64,000 bases of DNA, from positions 496,001-560,000 of the forward strand of contig JAMZAV010000027.1 in the NCBI GenBank assembly GCA_024449915.1, in the 5' to 3' direction. The position numbers were made by a program, and so were the translations under genes. This stretch comes from Sweltsa coloradensis. Taxonomy: Eukaryota; Arthropoda; Insecta; Plecoptera; Chloroperlidae. The first letter of the stretch is position 1. Each line of letters starts with the position of its first letter. Below, one piece after another: positions 24,464 through 38,206 of the stretch. The notes beneath the pieces are model-generated. The model was not told where the DNA came from, ran no database searches, and was given only the letters and a program-made list of their open reading frames with translations.

Positions 24464-26741
24464 GTCCGTGGAACAAGCTGCTAAAACTATAGGAACATTT
24501 CAAATCCGGAAACCAGCACCAGAATTTAGGAGCAGGTAAAAGACATATTTTCGAATGTTATTTTCACGGGGACACGCATGGTAGCAAATAGTCACCTGTC
24601 ATGGCGTCCACAAGATGGCCGCCAAAATAATTCTTAAAATTGCTCTAACTCAAGAAGTAATCATCAGATTTGGAGAACTAGGTTTTGTTTTATTCGGTTT
24701 TTAATTCTCTACAAAAATGTCATTAGAAATTTTACCGTAAATACAATAGTTTTAATTATATTTATATATTATTACAATGTATTGCAATTATAGCACTTTT
24801 TGGTATATATATAATTATTTATACGTAGAATTCGCTAGACTGTCATAAAATTTTCAGACTACTAAAATGACGCCAATAAATCCAAAATTTAAAGTCCCGA
24901 AACGAAATTCCTGTAACTTTTTGATAAATTAATTAATTAAATTAAGCATTAATTAAATCCCAATTAAAAGATTTCCTATTCACTTACCAAGTAACGTAGT
25001 GCATCACACAAGAACAATATGACCACAATGAACCAAAAAAATATTAGTTCCAAAAATTAATTCCAATCACTTTCCTATTAATTCAATTAATTCAATTAAT
25101 TAAAAATAATGACAATAATCTCAATTAATTTTGTAAAATTAACACAATTTGGTCGACCTTGGATCATTTTAAAGAAAGTTTTAAGACGAATAAATGTAAT
25201 GAAAAAAATAATTAATTACCGAATTAATTACATTTTAGTTAAATTATCCCACTTTTGACATATGTATTGTTATGTATACCTAAAACTCGATCGATCGTCA
25301 TAAAAATATACTACTTTACTGACTTAATGCCAATGAATCCGAATTGTCATGTCCCGAAACAAAATTCCTATAACTTACCGATTAATTAAGAAATTGAAAG
25401 TAGAATTACTTATATCTCAATAGTTGTTATTGTCACTCAATTAACACATACAAAATGCCAGCAGAAGTATCAAATATAAACAATGCAAGTATAATTTTAA
25501 AAATTAATAGTCCCAAAATTAAGTTCATGCTACTTTTCAGTTAATTGAATTCCCCACAAAATTATTTTCATGTAAAATACGCATGCTCAGTGTGGCTGTG
25601 TTAATTTTACACAACACATGGTGATAATATCAATTCATTTAATTCATTCATTAATTCAATTAACGGGAAAGTAGCGTGAACTTAATTTTGGGACTATTTA
25701 TCTATAAAATTATACTCGCATTGTTTATATTTGATATTTCTGTTGGCATTTTGTATGTGTTTATTGAGTGACAACAACAATTATTGAGATATAAGTAATT
25801 CTTCACTTAATTTCTTAATTAATCGGTAAGTTATAAGAATTTTGTTTCGGGACATGACAATTCGGATTTATTGGTCATTATGTCAGTAAAGTAGAATATT
25901 TTTATACCGATCTATCGAGTTTTAGGTATACATAACAATACATATGTCAAAGTGGGATAATTTAACTAAAATGTAATTAATTCGGTGATTTATTAATTTA
26001 ATTAATTAATTTTTTAATTACATTTATTCGCCTTAAAACTAGCTTTAAAATGATTCCAAGGTCGACCAATTGTGTTAATTTTACAAAAATAATTGAGATT
26101 ATTGCCATTATTTTTAATTAATTGAATTAATTGAATTAATAGAAAAGTGATTGGAATTAATTTTTGGAACTAATATTTTTTGGGTTCATTGTGGTCATAT
26201 TGTTCTTGTGTGATGCACTACGTGACTTTGGTACGTGAATAAGAAACTTTTAATTGGGATTTAATTAATGCTTAATTTCATTAATTAATTAATCAAAAAG
26301 TTACAAGAATTTCGTTTCGGGACTTTTGGATTTATTGGGGATTTTTTAGTAAAGTCTGAAAATTTTATGACAATCTAGCGAATTCTACGTATAAATAATT
26401 ATATATATACCAAAAAGTGCTATAATTGCAATACATTGTAATAATATATAAATATAATTAAAACGACTGTATAAACGGTAAAATTTATATGACATTTTTG
26501 TAGAGCATTAAAAACTGAATAAAAAAATACCTGGTTTATCCAAATCTGATGATTACTTCTTGAGTTACAGCAATTTTAAGAATTATTTTGGCGGCCATCT
26601 TGTGGACGCCATGACAGGTGACTTATTTGCTACCATGCGTGTCCCCCGTGAAAATAACATTCGAAAATACGTCTTTTACCTGCTCCTAAATTTTGGTGCT
26701 GGTTTCCGGATTTGAAATGTTATTACGCTTGTTCCACGGAC
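24464..26741. mobile_element. 2.28-kb palindromic fold-back element flanked by TA
   Basis: The two arms, about 1.09 kb each, are near-exact reverse complements with a loop of roughly 90 bases around 25556-25644. The left arm starts GTCCGTGGAACAAGC and the right arm ends with GCTTGTTCCACGGAC. Both are flanked by TA (24462-24463, 26742-26743). The arms share the CAAGATGGCCGCCAAAATAA block (left about 24612) and its complement (right about 26580), plus long AT-rich TTAATTAA tracts. No coding frame. A TA duplication suggests a Tc1/mariner-mobilised fold-back, but no transposase is present to confirm it. Confidence 0.85.
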
Positions 26742-26743
26742 TA

Positions 26744-28852
26744 CAAGTAGCAAGTAGTGTAGTGTAGCGAGTATTAAAATAAAATGAAATTCCACAACCT
26801 GTTTCGAGTATTCTAGTTGAAATTAGTTGTGTGGTTTTAAATTATGCATTTTCCATATAAAGTTATTAGACTTTTTTAATCAGTGTCGACTTGTCTTAAA
26901 ATGTATTGAGCTACCGGTACAATGAATATATGTGTAACTAAATATTGAATAATATAAAAAACATGGGCACGGGAGAACAAAAAACCGGGAACATATTATT
27001 ATCGATGGATTTAAAAAGATTCTCATGCATCCCTGTATCGTTGGTGGATGTGCCGGGTAAAAATAAATGGGCCCGTTGGATAAGACTGTAGCTCCGTCCC
27101 CCCATGGGCCCCTACCCCTGACGCCAAAAGTCAGTTACTAGTCCTACATCTCTATTTGCCAGTCTGTTTATATGACGGACAGACGAAATGTTATGCATTA
27201 ATAAGGGAAGCTTCGCTCCCTAATAATTGTCTTTTTACCGATCAAAATTGAACGTGTGTCTTGAATGCCAATGTTGGAGAACGAAAACTTAGTTAAAATT
27301 TGTCATAATAGCTCATACTCATACACATTTTGTTTTTAGCACATAGTTATTTATATTCGCTCGGCCAGGATGAATACGACGTATATGAAACTTAACGTAG
27401 TTGTTAATAAAACATACATGGACACACTACGGTCGTACATTTTGAATATTTTATGTTTATCAGCCTGGATCAATCCATGAGTATGGCCAATTTTAGACTT
27501 TAAGAGAATCGAAAGACCTGAAAATCATTTTTTTTTATTTTATTATTTATAAATAATTTCTTGAATACTTTTACTGTAGAGCCTTTGTTTTCCGTTTCCT
27601 TGAGAACTTCCCAAAATTGTGAACAACTGTGGTGTCGGTTTGCTCAGCGAACAGGAATTTGCTTAAAACTCATATCTTATAATATCAATCATCTTAAAAC
27701 TTGGGTAGATCTATCCAGTCGTTTGTAAATCTGTTTTTAATAAATGAACAGGATGACCGACATTAAATTACTTAATAAATTAATGAACTCGTTAAAACAA
27801 GTTGGCATTGCAGCATGATATGTGAACCACGAGTTGACCATCTTTGAACATATCCAAAGATCCATTGTGTTGGAATGTCAAATGGTACTTGTTCCCTAAG
27901 ATAAATGTTACTATTTCTACTTATACCTACATCACACCGCCGATTTCTTATAAAACTGTTTACACTATAATGAAATGCCAGTAAACTTGATACGTTAGAT
28001 GATTGTATATTGGTCGAACATGGATTTGAATGTATTGAATCGAGGAAAATAAACTTAACAATCTTCTCTTTTGAGTTATACAAAAATATCAAAGAACAAA
28101 ATTTAAAAGTATTGGAACATGCGGACAAAAACGAAAATATGGGAATCACGGGTGAGTTCAAACATTGGCATCAGATCTCCATGTATTATTCACAGTCGTC
28201 GAAGCGTCCAAGCAAAGTTATCTCGTTACTGTTTTCCTTTCATAAATCTGGATCGGAGTTTACGTCAAAGAACGCCAGCAATTATTTTGAGTGGAGTAGA
28301 TGAGAGAGAGGTAAAGCAAATGATTTAAACAACGTTTAGAACATTCAGAGTGGTAAGAGTAGCCTATAACGAAAGTCTATTTATGATCAAAGTTTAGGCC
28401 TAGATCAACATACTATGAAAATGATTTGTGATCCAAGTGAAAGTAAAGTATGCATTGTTAGCATCAACAACTGCTACTTTTTATAATATATATCGTCTTT
28501 TCTCATTCTTTTTCTCCTCCTGGTATCTTTCTGCCTAATAATCTTCCCTGTGTCTTTTTGTCTGATGGTTGTCTTGTTTTCAATGAAGTGGTTTTAGGGT
28601 TTAATATCAGTTACCGACATCACTTAGTGCGCGATGGACGATTAAGTAGCCCGACTTTGTTGCCCAACAAAGCTGCTTAGAGTAGGTGTGGTCTTGCCGG
28701 TAGCCCAATGCAAAGTTGAACGAGTCAGGTGGCGCAATATCGAAAATATGTTTTGTTTAACCATCGTTTTCAAGTAGCAATTTCTAATCAGAACTATCCA
28801 AAGTAGCACGTCATCATTGATTACTTATCAAATCTGAAGGCCACCGATAATT
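26744..28852. other. intronic stretch
   Basis: AT-rich, no supported exon. It holds one copy of the recurrent word (27040-27058, with a G-to-T change: GTTGGTGGATGTGCCGGGT). Open frames at 27772-28161 (minus) and 28010-28303 (plus) overlap on opposite strands and have no domain I recognise. Confidence 0.45.
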
Positions 28853-31270
28853 ATTATTTATTTTATTTGTTTAATTATTTATTTAACGTCTATCCTATTC
28901 AGTTATAAAAACTGATTTATAAAGGAGGACAAAATAAATAAATAAACTTAATTACATAGATGCAGACACAACAATGAACTAAGATTCATTTAAAGGGATC
29001 GTTCACTTCTTATGTAAAGGTGTACCCAGACATCTATTTACCTAAGTAGACTCCATTTACAACAAATTCTTTCTCGAAAATAATCATAATCACCATATAT
29101 TAATTGTTAAATATGTAATGAAATTGACTACGTTTTCGCCACTTCGCTGTACTGGCAACAACGCACGACACGGCCTTGGCTTCCGAGTCGAGTAGCCGGA
29201 TGACGCGGCGAACTGAGTTATCGTATTGGACATTTAAAGATGCTTGGCGAGGGGGGATATGACATGTAGTCAAGTATGGCATACTCGCTTCAAATTAGGT
29301 TGAAATAAAAACGCATGACATGTGTTATTCGGCTCAAGTGTCAAGTGTAGAGGTGTTTACGAAGTTATGTCGTTTTGACAATTGACTTCAAAACCTCGTA
29401 CACCTAGCTGAAATATATATTTACTGCCGATGCCAGTACGTTATTTATTCATCATTTGGTCGAGTATGCTGTTGATGTGGATTTTTAAATCTTTGTTTGT
29501 GTTTGGAATGGTTCTTCTAATCTATATAGCATAAGATATATTATGAGTGGGGTGTGCCTGCATACTCGAACGATAAACAAAAAGCGATAAAGCTAATGGG
29601 CCTAAAAAGGGAGAGAATTAACATTAACACTGCCCAGAAACCTTACGCAGACCTCTTCACATCAGTTGGACACGTGCACTCGTTTCGATCAATCGTTCAT
29701 GATGACATTGAGGAGTGGTGTAATAGGTGCAAAAAAATAAGAATGTTTATTATACGTTACAGGGCAAGCGAATTCTATTCAGTAGTGTTCGTGTAGAGTT
29801 TGTACACAAAATGTCAAAATGTCAAACGACAAAGAGTGAAATCGTTGCGACGAGAGTGACTTTATTAGTGAATTACTTGAACATGAGTCGGCGCAGTGTA
29901 TAATAACTATGCATATAGTTGTTTTGGGCAGATGATAGTTTTCAAACGTTTTCAAAGATGTTCTCAATATTTTACGCCACGAAAAGCTTTGGAAAAAACA
30001 TCCATCAGTACAATAGAGAAACATTGATGTCTGGCGTAATAAAAAAAGCATACCTACTCATTGTTTATGACTATTACAAACAGAAATTGATCAAACAGGC
30101 AACATAGATTTGTTATTCTTTTCTGTATATACAAGAGTGGTCATAAGGCGGCTCTAAATAATAATAAATATACAGATTATTCCATGAGAAAACTAAAAAA
30201 AAATGCCGCTTGGGATAATGAAACATTGTAAATCGGTTACATGATACAATACAATGATACAATCATGCATAACGCGCGAGAGTTATTGGGGAGGTCCGCG
30301 GAACGATCCTCACCTCTGGCAATCCTGACATTTACAAGATTAGGAAAACTCCTGTCAGCCCATTGCGTTTGGAAATACTTTAATCATGTATTTCACTTAT
30401 TGTGGAAGAATAATTGAATTTTTTAAATGCCATAACCAAATCACTTTTATTTTTTTAAAGTGCAAGTAATTCTGTATCATGTGTGTGTTTGTGTGTGTGT
30501 AAGAATCGCTATCGCGTGTATTATGTTGTTGTATAGGCAATACTTATTCAACTCCACTACCTGTCCTACCTGTCATTATTGGCAACATATAACTTTATAA
30601 GAACGTGCAAATATAATATTTATTCCATTAATTGACGACAATAACGTATGTGTTTCAAAACAGGTGTTGGTTTAACTCTAACGTATTGTTAATCAGATGA
30701 TCGCAGGCCTTCCGCTTTGTTTTTAGTAGAACAGACTATCTCGACAGAAAGACCGGGACCTGCCTCGCGCGTTACTCGCTGCTAGTAGCTGTGCTGTGTT
30801 GCAACACCTCGCCCGCTCCGTACCAGTGACGTCACTGACCCGAAGCGCGCCGATGAATTTAAAGACCCCTATTGACGTAGGTCTGGAAATATACACAATG
30901 AACTTAATTTTTATGTTCGTACTTGGTTTTAAGAATAACTTGTTAAAGAGGTGAACGGGCCCTTTAAGTAAATATTTGAAATAGTAATATTACAACAATG
31001 CATTAAATACTCAACAAATTTGATAAAAAATTTAAAAAAGGATATTAAATGCAATTTATGAATGAATCGAATATATAAAAAAAAAGGGGTGGGAAATGAA
31101 ATGAAAGAAAAGAAAAACGAAATTTAAAGAAAATAAAAAAAAAAGAAAAATGAAAGGAAAAAAAGAAAGAAGAAAGAAAGAAAGAAAAAGAAAAAGAAAA
31201 AATACATTAAAAAAGATAAACGAAAAGAAAAACTCAGTATCTTTATCAGAGTTGCCAATAAAATTTCGGT
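28853..31270. repeat. repeat D, copy interrupted by a TTAA-flanked insertion
   Basis: The outer parts (28853-28989 and 30968-31270) match one continuous repeat at 63329-63670. The left part has ATTTATTTAACGTCTATCC and TTCAGTTATAAA, and the right part has GTAAATATTTGAAATAGTA. Read on the minus strand the repeat ends in (TAAA)n, like a LINE tail. In this copy the right part is expanded into an A/G-rich tract (about 31075-31230). A third short fragment is at 41585-41640 (opposite orientation). Confidence 0.75.
28994..30963. mobile_element. TTAA-flanked TIR element F (about 1.97 kb), non-autonomous
   Basis: The ends are AGGGATCGTTCACTTCTT (left) and, inverted on the right, AGGGCCCGTTCACCTCTT. 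TTAA lies on both sides (28990-28993, 30964-30967). It lies within repeat D, whose uninterrupted relative at 63457-63490 reads straight through this point. Near the right end is the palindrome CAGTGACGTCACTG (about 30821-30835). Frames inside (29554-29796 plus, 29779-30051 minus) show no transposase motif. The TTAA target suggests piggyBac-type mobilisation. Confidence 0.75.
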
Positions 31271-32677
31271 AAACAACTCTTGTCAACTTTCTCAACCGTT
31301 TCAAGTGCGGACATTACTCAACTTATTTTGAAACTCATGCATAAAATGAAACTGGTTACACTGACTTGAAATGCTGTTTATGCCAATTTCACATAATGCA
31401 GTCGTACAATCCAAATTATGACTAAAACTTATCTAAACCCACAAAATATGTCAAACTTTTTATAAATGAATAAATAAATTAATCAACTTTTTTAGAAAAA
31501 GAAGAAAGACCGTCCATAAGCATGGGACTGAGTCAATTGCTCTATATAGATAGATTTTAAGTTTTACTTCAGTCTGTATGCAGAAAATAACATTACCTTA
31601 ATCGCACCATTCTCAAACTTCTATGATCTAATATCAACTTGGATAACGCAGGTATATAATTTACTTACAACTTCTTTCGTACAGAATTTTGGGTGAAGTT
31701 TTCTTTGACGGCCTCTTTAGCACCTTATCATGTTGGCTTCTTTGTCAACTTTGTAAACACAGTTTAAGACGGTTATACCTATTTGTTTTTACAATTTATT
31801 TATTTCGTAAGTACATTCAAAACATATGAGATAATACTAATTGTGAATATTGTCTTACATAATGTCTTTCATAATAATATTATTTTGTGTTTTATTGTAT
31901 CTTGGAACATTTCCGAATCATGAAAATTGTATACCGTTCCATTCTCTAAGAAAATCATCTCCGGCTCTCCAATAATAATTGATTAATGTTGAGTCCACGC
32001 GAACTCCACCTAGCAGCTTATGTTCATCCGAGTCTGATATATCATCGGTTTCTTGGAATTGTCAAGTGAATTAGCATCCCCGAGGCCGCCCGGGCGTAAA
32101 CGCGTGGTCTGAAAGCGACAGCTCGAGAGGTGTAAGGGAAGAGGGGGGGATTCCCGGAGGAGGGGGGGTTCAGTCACCAGACGAGCTCCTCGAGGGATCG
32201 CCTCTCTCAAGGAGAAGTTAGTTCCGACGACTAACGAGATCACAGACAAGAACTATATAGTGAACAAGTTATCAGAAATCACTTGCTAAAGAATTTGCTG
32301 AAAGAAAACTATTGTTTAGTAAGGATCTTCTTAAACAAAATTGAAGATCAAGACATTAATCAAATATTGAGAGGGGTATAAAGTTTAGGAAAAAACTCGA
32401 CATCACTTTATGTAATTAAGTACACGTACGGGAGTATCCAAAATAAGAAGCTCCAGTTACTAAATCAATAGATTGTCGAAAAAGTACGCACAATCAGCAT
32501 GTTAACTAGCATTGAAATCTCTTAATGGAGGTGCCGAATTAACAAAAATGCAAGTTTCTATAAAGGCTTGTCCCGACGGTTTGACCCTGAGGGTCACCAA
32601 AACATTGTGTATCATATTTGCTGAAGTGGAATGTCAACAAAACACCTCGTGTGAAATGAGGTCATGTTCGGTTTTTA

Positions 32678-32718
<41 letters not shown>

Positions 32719-33354
32719 AACGTGATCGTGAAACGGACGGAACACAAATGGAAATAAAAGTAATTCATAAAACATATTGACAACACAATAGAACTCACGG
32801 CCAATACAAACTGGCTGAGTGGTATTCATATGGTTTATTTTCCGTCTTTATGCTTGCCATTACCAGAGATTACTGTGTGGATAAAAACACTCCACTAAGC
32901 TATTCTACGCTCGTCATGCAAGACCTTAGAATATTGTATGAGAAAAATAAGGTTATCTTCTTTTATAGACTTCGCATGTTCCATTGAGTTTGAATCCTTC
33001 TTGCTTTTGTAGACAGTTAAAATATATGGTTTCTCATTTTTTATTTTCATTACACGCACATTTCTGTAAATGTACTATATTTTTGTTTTGGAACAGATGA
33101 AGTAATCATTTTATAAAAATGTATAACTTCTTTAGATAGTTTACAAACACGTGGGAACCATTGTTAACTTGATGGCTTCTTATCAATGCAAATATGTTTG
33201 TTATTCTCAATTTTACATTAGGTAATTAAAATAAGTCCGGTGTGATCTATTTCTGAAAGTGGGCTTATGCCAGTCTCTCTTTTCACACCGAAATTCACAT
33301 AAGACCATCACTTTAAAAAAAAACTATAATTACATTTTTTATTTATATAGTATA
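31271..33354. other. intronic stretch
   Basis: No exon recognised. It includes a (CGTGGT)n minisatellite at about 32679-32718 and a GC-rich patch at about 32070-32215. The valine-rich frame at 32512-32757 is the CGTGGT repeat translated. Confidence 0.5.
32679..32718. repeat. (CGTGGT)n minisatellite
   Basis: Six to seven near-exact hexamer units, ending in diverged CGTGAACGTGATCGTG. Confidence 0.93.
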
Positions 33355-33358
33355 TTAA

Positions 33359-33974
33359 GGGGAATCCCTAGACCCAAATATGATTTCTAAAGAATGCAGT
33401 AAAAACGTCTGAAAAGTAAGTAGAATGTAAGAGGGGCTTAATAAAAGAGCGGATAATTTTTCTGAAATTTTGTTGACGGAACATAACCTCAGAATCAACA
33501 ATTGTATTCAAATTACTGGAATCAGTTGCTCAAGTTCAAAATTGAATTTTTAGCAGCGGTTTTTGTATATTATTTCTACACTCCTTTATCTACAACCTAA
33601 ATATAAGTATTATTTGTTTTATATGGTTTCTGGCGTTGCACGATTATTTCCGTTAAACGGTACAAAATTTGAAATTGTACCGGCAGGCGAAAAAAATTGT
33701 GCAACGCAACAAACCATATAAATCCAAAAATCCTTTATTTAGGTTGTAGATAAAGGAGTGTAGAAATAATATACAAAAACCGCTGTAAAATTAATTTTGA
33801 CTTGACAACTATTCCAGTAATTTGAATACAATTGTTGATTCTGAGGTTATGTCCCGTCAAAAAAAATTCAAAAAAATTATCCGCTCATTTATTAAGCCCC
33901 TCTTACATTCTACTTACTTTTCAGACGTCTTTACTGCATTCTTAAGAAATCATATTTGGGTCTAGGGATTCCCC
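33359..33974. mobile_element. 616-bp palindrome flanked by TTAA
   Basis: The arms begin GGGGAATCCCTAGACCC and are near-perfect complements almost to the centre, which is CGGTACAA-AATTTGAAA-TTGTACCG at about 33658-33682. TTAA flanks both ends (33355-33358 and 33975-33978). The arms differ by only scattered changes (for example ATAAAAGAGCGG against CCGCTCATTTAT), which points to a fairly recent or gene-converted fold-back. No open frame. TTAA suggests piggyBac-type insertion. Confidence 0.88.
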
Positions 33975-33978
33975 TTAA

Positions 33979-36900
33979 CAAGTTTATGAGCGAGCACCAA
34001 GCTCTGCAAAGTGATTAAACATAAAACAATTGTCAGTCCAGTAATTGAGGTATAGTTAATAAAAATATGTTTTTCTTGACAATATCACCGATTATATATT
34101 GAGTTTTCTACAAAACGTACTTCATTTTATATGAAGTTTTAATACATTATAATTGTTTTTGTTAACACTTTAATTTTAAATCTACCCGTAAGGCGAATGC
34201 AATTATTTTTAAGAATTGTATCGTAATTAAGATCATGATATATTATTACTAACAAACTTTGATAAATATGAATAATTAAAAGTTGTTAACTTGAAGATTT
34301 TATCATCTAAAAAGTTGTTCGCCTGCTTGAACAGAACACCTAGAAAAATAGTGCAATTACACGAGAGACATATTGATGTCCTTTACTGCGCTTATCATTA
34401 CGATACAGGCTATTAACGCAAACTTCAGTATAAATGAGTTATTATAGTTCCTTCATCCTGCAATAATTTACAATGTCACGGCATGCTTTGTTTGTTGATC
34501 CCGATTATTATCACACTAAACTTTGGAAATTTTGAGTTTTAAGTTTAGTTTAGTTGAAACAATTTCTGTTATCCTTTAATCTTACTTGACACCTGGCCAC
34601 ACTAACTATTTATCACTCAATCCGTCCAGATTTAAGCAGCGTTAGTACTTGTTAGTGACTTTTATCTCCAGCCTTATCTAATTTTCATTCCTCTGTGCAC
34701 TCTGACACCCCCGTCGTCCTTCCTAACCCTTCCCTCCCTCCCTTGCGTCGCCACCAAACCACCCGTCTCGCTCCGACATAATTCACCCTGGCGCTGGTCC
34801 CTACACGCTCGATAATTTCTTGCCTACTCGTGGTAAAGTGGATAAATTAGTTGCTTTAAGCAACATGCTCTTTGGACACCTTTATATGCCAACGGACAAT
34901 CACATGTTATCAAACTAAGAACATTATTTTATCGCGTTGGGTATTGTAAAATCGCATCAGTATTATGGAATAATTATTGGATCCGGTTCTGAAGACTCTG
35001 GAAGCAAATGCAACTTAATTACGACTTGTATGTAGATCAAAGTCTAAACAAAGTAATACGGTACAACAGTGTAATTTATGTCCAACCTTTGTTAAGAACA
35101 AATTCTAAATATATGAATAATAAATTAAAATTTTTGCCTTAGTGTTACTTTTACACACAGTATTTATATATTAATGAAATGTGTTAACATTCATGACATT
35201 GTATTTAATAATAATAATTAATAATAATATGATACTGATGAATTTTTTATTGGCTGTAATCTTCATTTTGTTTTTGTTTTACGTAGATACAAGAGCTTAT
35301 CACCATTCTAAAATGAATCAATAAATTCGAGATTGATCGACAACCGATTATTGCATTATACCATTTTCTTTCCATTATTAAAGAACAAGCAAAACATCAA
35401 TACAACGAAACATTTTCACCTTTTTTAAATTTCGTCAACTTAAGTATGTGAAATAGGTTGAAAGAAAGGAGCATTTTGACGAAAAAAGTTAAAGCAATTC
35501 CATTTCAATATTGATTCATAGGCCTATCTGTTTTGCTACCAAACGATTGTTTTCACGGAAACTGGCTGTAAGATTTGTTGTTTATTTAATTTATCAATAT
35601 CGTTATGTTGATAATTATTGAAAACCATTAGTTTGACATCCTTTATATGTAATACTTGTAAAATTACACTCGTAAAAATGAAATGTTATTTAATTTTGCA
35701 ATTTACATTTAAAATATTTTAATATAAATAAACATAAAATGTCTCCGCCCTAAGCACAAAACAAATTTTATTGGTCGGCGTAATTACGTAAGTAATTAAT
35801 TAATTATTGAAGTATATGTACTTTTCATATATCCGTTCATCTTTAACGTTTCCCGTATAAGCTAGCATCATAAAGTTAAACAACAGCCCCTCATAACATT
35901 GACGACGATAGGTTGTGAGTGATCCCTTATGCCCCTGAGATCCGGCTCGTCTCGAAACATCACACAGTGTGACAGAAGTTTGTACCGTGTGGTGACGCGT
36001 TGACAAAACTTCCAAGACAATATTCCCCACGGCGAGCCGCGTAGGTCTTAGCATGTGCGTCGCGACATGATCGATGGTTGTAGTAGGTGGTGGCACGCGC
36101 AGTACTCATTATTTCAAATTACCACCAACGCTCGCGACGTTGATTGGTTTAGACTGCGCTCAAGGATCTCCCGAGGGTTTCAGTTACATCGCTTATTAGC
36201 ATGGTATTACACGCTCCACGCTCCTCGAGTACTTTAAACATCATTTATTGCGTTACTTTGCATAAAACATTTCACTTGTATTAGGATACTGTCTGTTTAC
36301 GTGGAGCTAATTGCTGAGTCTCTCTTGGAAACCGTTAACTTACATTTAATTAGTTAAGCATTTAGCACTTCTAATGACAGACATGTAGGGTTGAGGTGAC
36401 AAAGAAAATGTGTGACTAATTAAAAATTTGTGCAACAAACAATATTTACAATTTTTCTTCATGAAATGCTGCTTAATTAGTACCTTCTTTCAAAATCAAG
36501 TGGGAAGTTACGAAGCGATATAAATGAATGCCCAAGACTATATAGCCATCGGTGAAGAGGGTTTATTTACGAATATCTCGAATAACTGTTTCAATTTTTT
36601 GAAAGAGAACAAAAATTACGTTCCTTCATTTTGGAATAAAGTTATGATTTCAGATTACCTCTGGTGGTGTGTTTTAAATAAAAATAACGACTCAACGTTA
36701 TTAAAATGTACACAAAACATTCTAACGATAAGTTTGTCTAGCGCTGTGTTATGAACCTGACGGAAAGTGTATTAATAACACACATTACTCAAGCACAATA
36801 CATCGGTGTTTGTGTGTGAAGTGACTGAAACGGTAATAAACAAAATACTGATTGAATGAGGGATCATTCAACGATACTAAATATCGAGAAAATCGATGAA

Positions 36901-37608
36901 TCAATGTTACTGAAAGGTTTTAAAAGTAGAGCTTGTACATATGTTTTAAGTGTTGATGTCTGTAGACTATCGTAGTTAAGAAGGCCATGGATCTTAACAC
37001 TGTTGTAATCTGTAGATAGACACTGAGTTCATGATAGCGCATCAACGCACAATGACTATACTGACTCGGATTTGAAACTTCCGAAATATGAAATTATTTA
37101 TTTACGTTCTTTAAACTTCAATCGAAATTGTATAAGTTGCTAATCAGGATATACCAAAGACTTCAATTTAGAATCAAAACACCAAATATAAAATGGAGCT
37201 TGTATCAACTATGAAGGAGATTCGTATGTGAGGACTAATCAATAAATCGATTTGCTGTTTTTACGTAATTTGTTAAACTTCCAATCAACTTTTGGTATCG
37301 TCGGATAACCAAGATGATTTAGATAAAATAAAACCGAAGTAAAGCGTATCTTGACGTAGTTTCAAAGTACTGATTTTCGAAGTCTTCGGGTGATAAATTC
37401 CCCATTATACCTACTAGAAGTGCGGAAAACCTACATGACGAGTTCTTGATGATCGAAGGTCTCGTCGATGTGGGACATTCTACAGATAAACCCCAGATCG
37501 AAAAGTCTAGTTTGCTAAGACTGCGTCAGAGATGAGGAACGAAATTATTTAGGCATTGATTCCGATAAAATATTGTCTGTTTAAATGTGAAAAATGGGGG
37601 GAAAATCA
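33979..37608. other. intronic stretch
   Basis: No supported exon or element. A C/T-rich patch lies at about 34705-34790 (CCCTTCCCTCCCTCCC). Sequence at 35900-36200 is richer in G+C and has opposite-strand overlapping frames (35800-36096 minus, 36055-36237 plus) with no domain I recognise. Confidence 0.45.
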
Positions 37609-38206
37609 TTGGATGAGCGAAGCGAAGACTTCAATTTCACTGACCCCCAAAAAATTTAGCTCGGGTGTTTTTTGTTTGTTTGTTTGTTTGTTTTTTGTCT
37701 GTTTGTTCGCTCTCTACCGGGCAAACTGCATATGCGATCTTGATAAAAATTTGAGGGGACCTTCGAAATCTTTGAACTTAGAGGTGTATTGTTTTTGGGT
37801 ACAATCGAAGAAATATTTCTCATAAATATCGTACTTTTACGATTTTTTCCGATTTTTTGTGCGATATTTTCGTGCCATTTGGGCCATTTTTGACCAAACG
37901 GGTGGGGCTACAACGTTCATATTATATATGGGCATTAAGGTTATGGTGATGAAGTACCTTTTGAAAGAAAAAGTTGAAAAAGTTAGCCAGAATCCATAGA
38001 AATAAAGCTTTTAATATAAGTTTTTTTACGGTTAATAATAACAATTGACAAGTAAAAATAGAAACTTGACAACAATCACCTACAATGCGTAGGCATGCAA
38101 AACAAAGCACTTGCAAAAGTAAAGATATCCCACGCAAACTAAAAACTTTTAAAAAAAAGCTCATCCATCAACGCGACTAAAAAAAAGCGTTTGCGAAGCT
38201 TCCTAG
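37609..38206 (+). mobile_element. Helentron-like element, subfamily 2, copy A3 (598 bp)
   Basis: It starts TTGGATGAGCGAAGCGAAG and ends GCTCATCCATCAACGCGACT…GCGTTTGCGAAGCTTCCTAG. It is flanked by A on the left and T on the right. A potential 4-bp stem AAGC/GCTT lies just before CTAG. A TTTG-rich stretch at about 37671-37696 follows the start, and the internal unit matches the copies at 22860 and 48443. No coding capacity; the 89-codon frame 37556-37825 is the repeat read through. Confidence 0.78.

Noticed and set aside
32512..32757. Valine-rich small protein
   Set aside because: Produced by the CGTGGT minisatellite.
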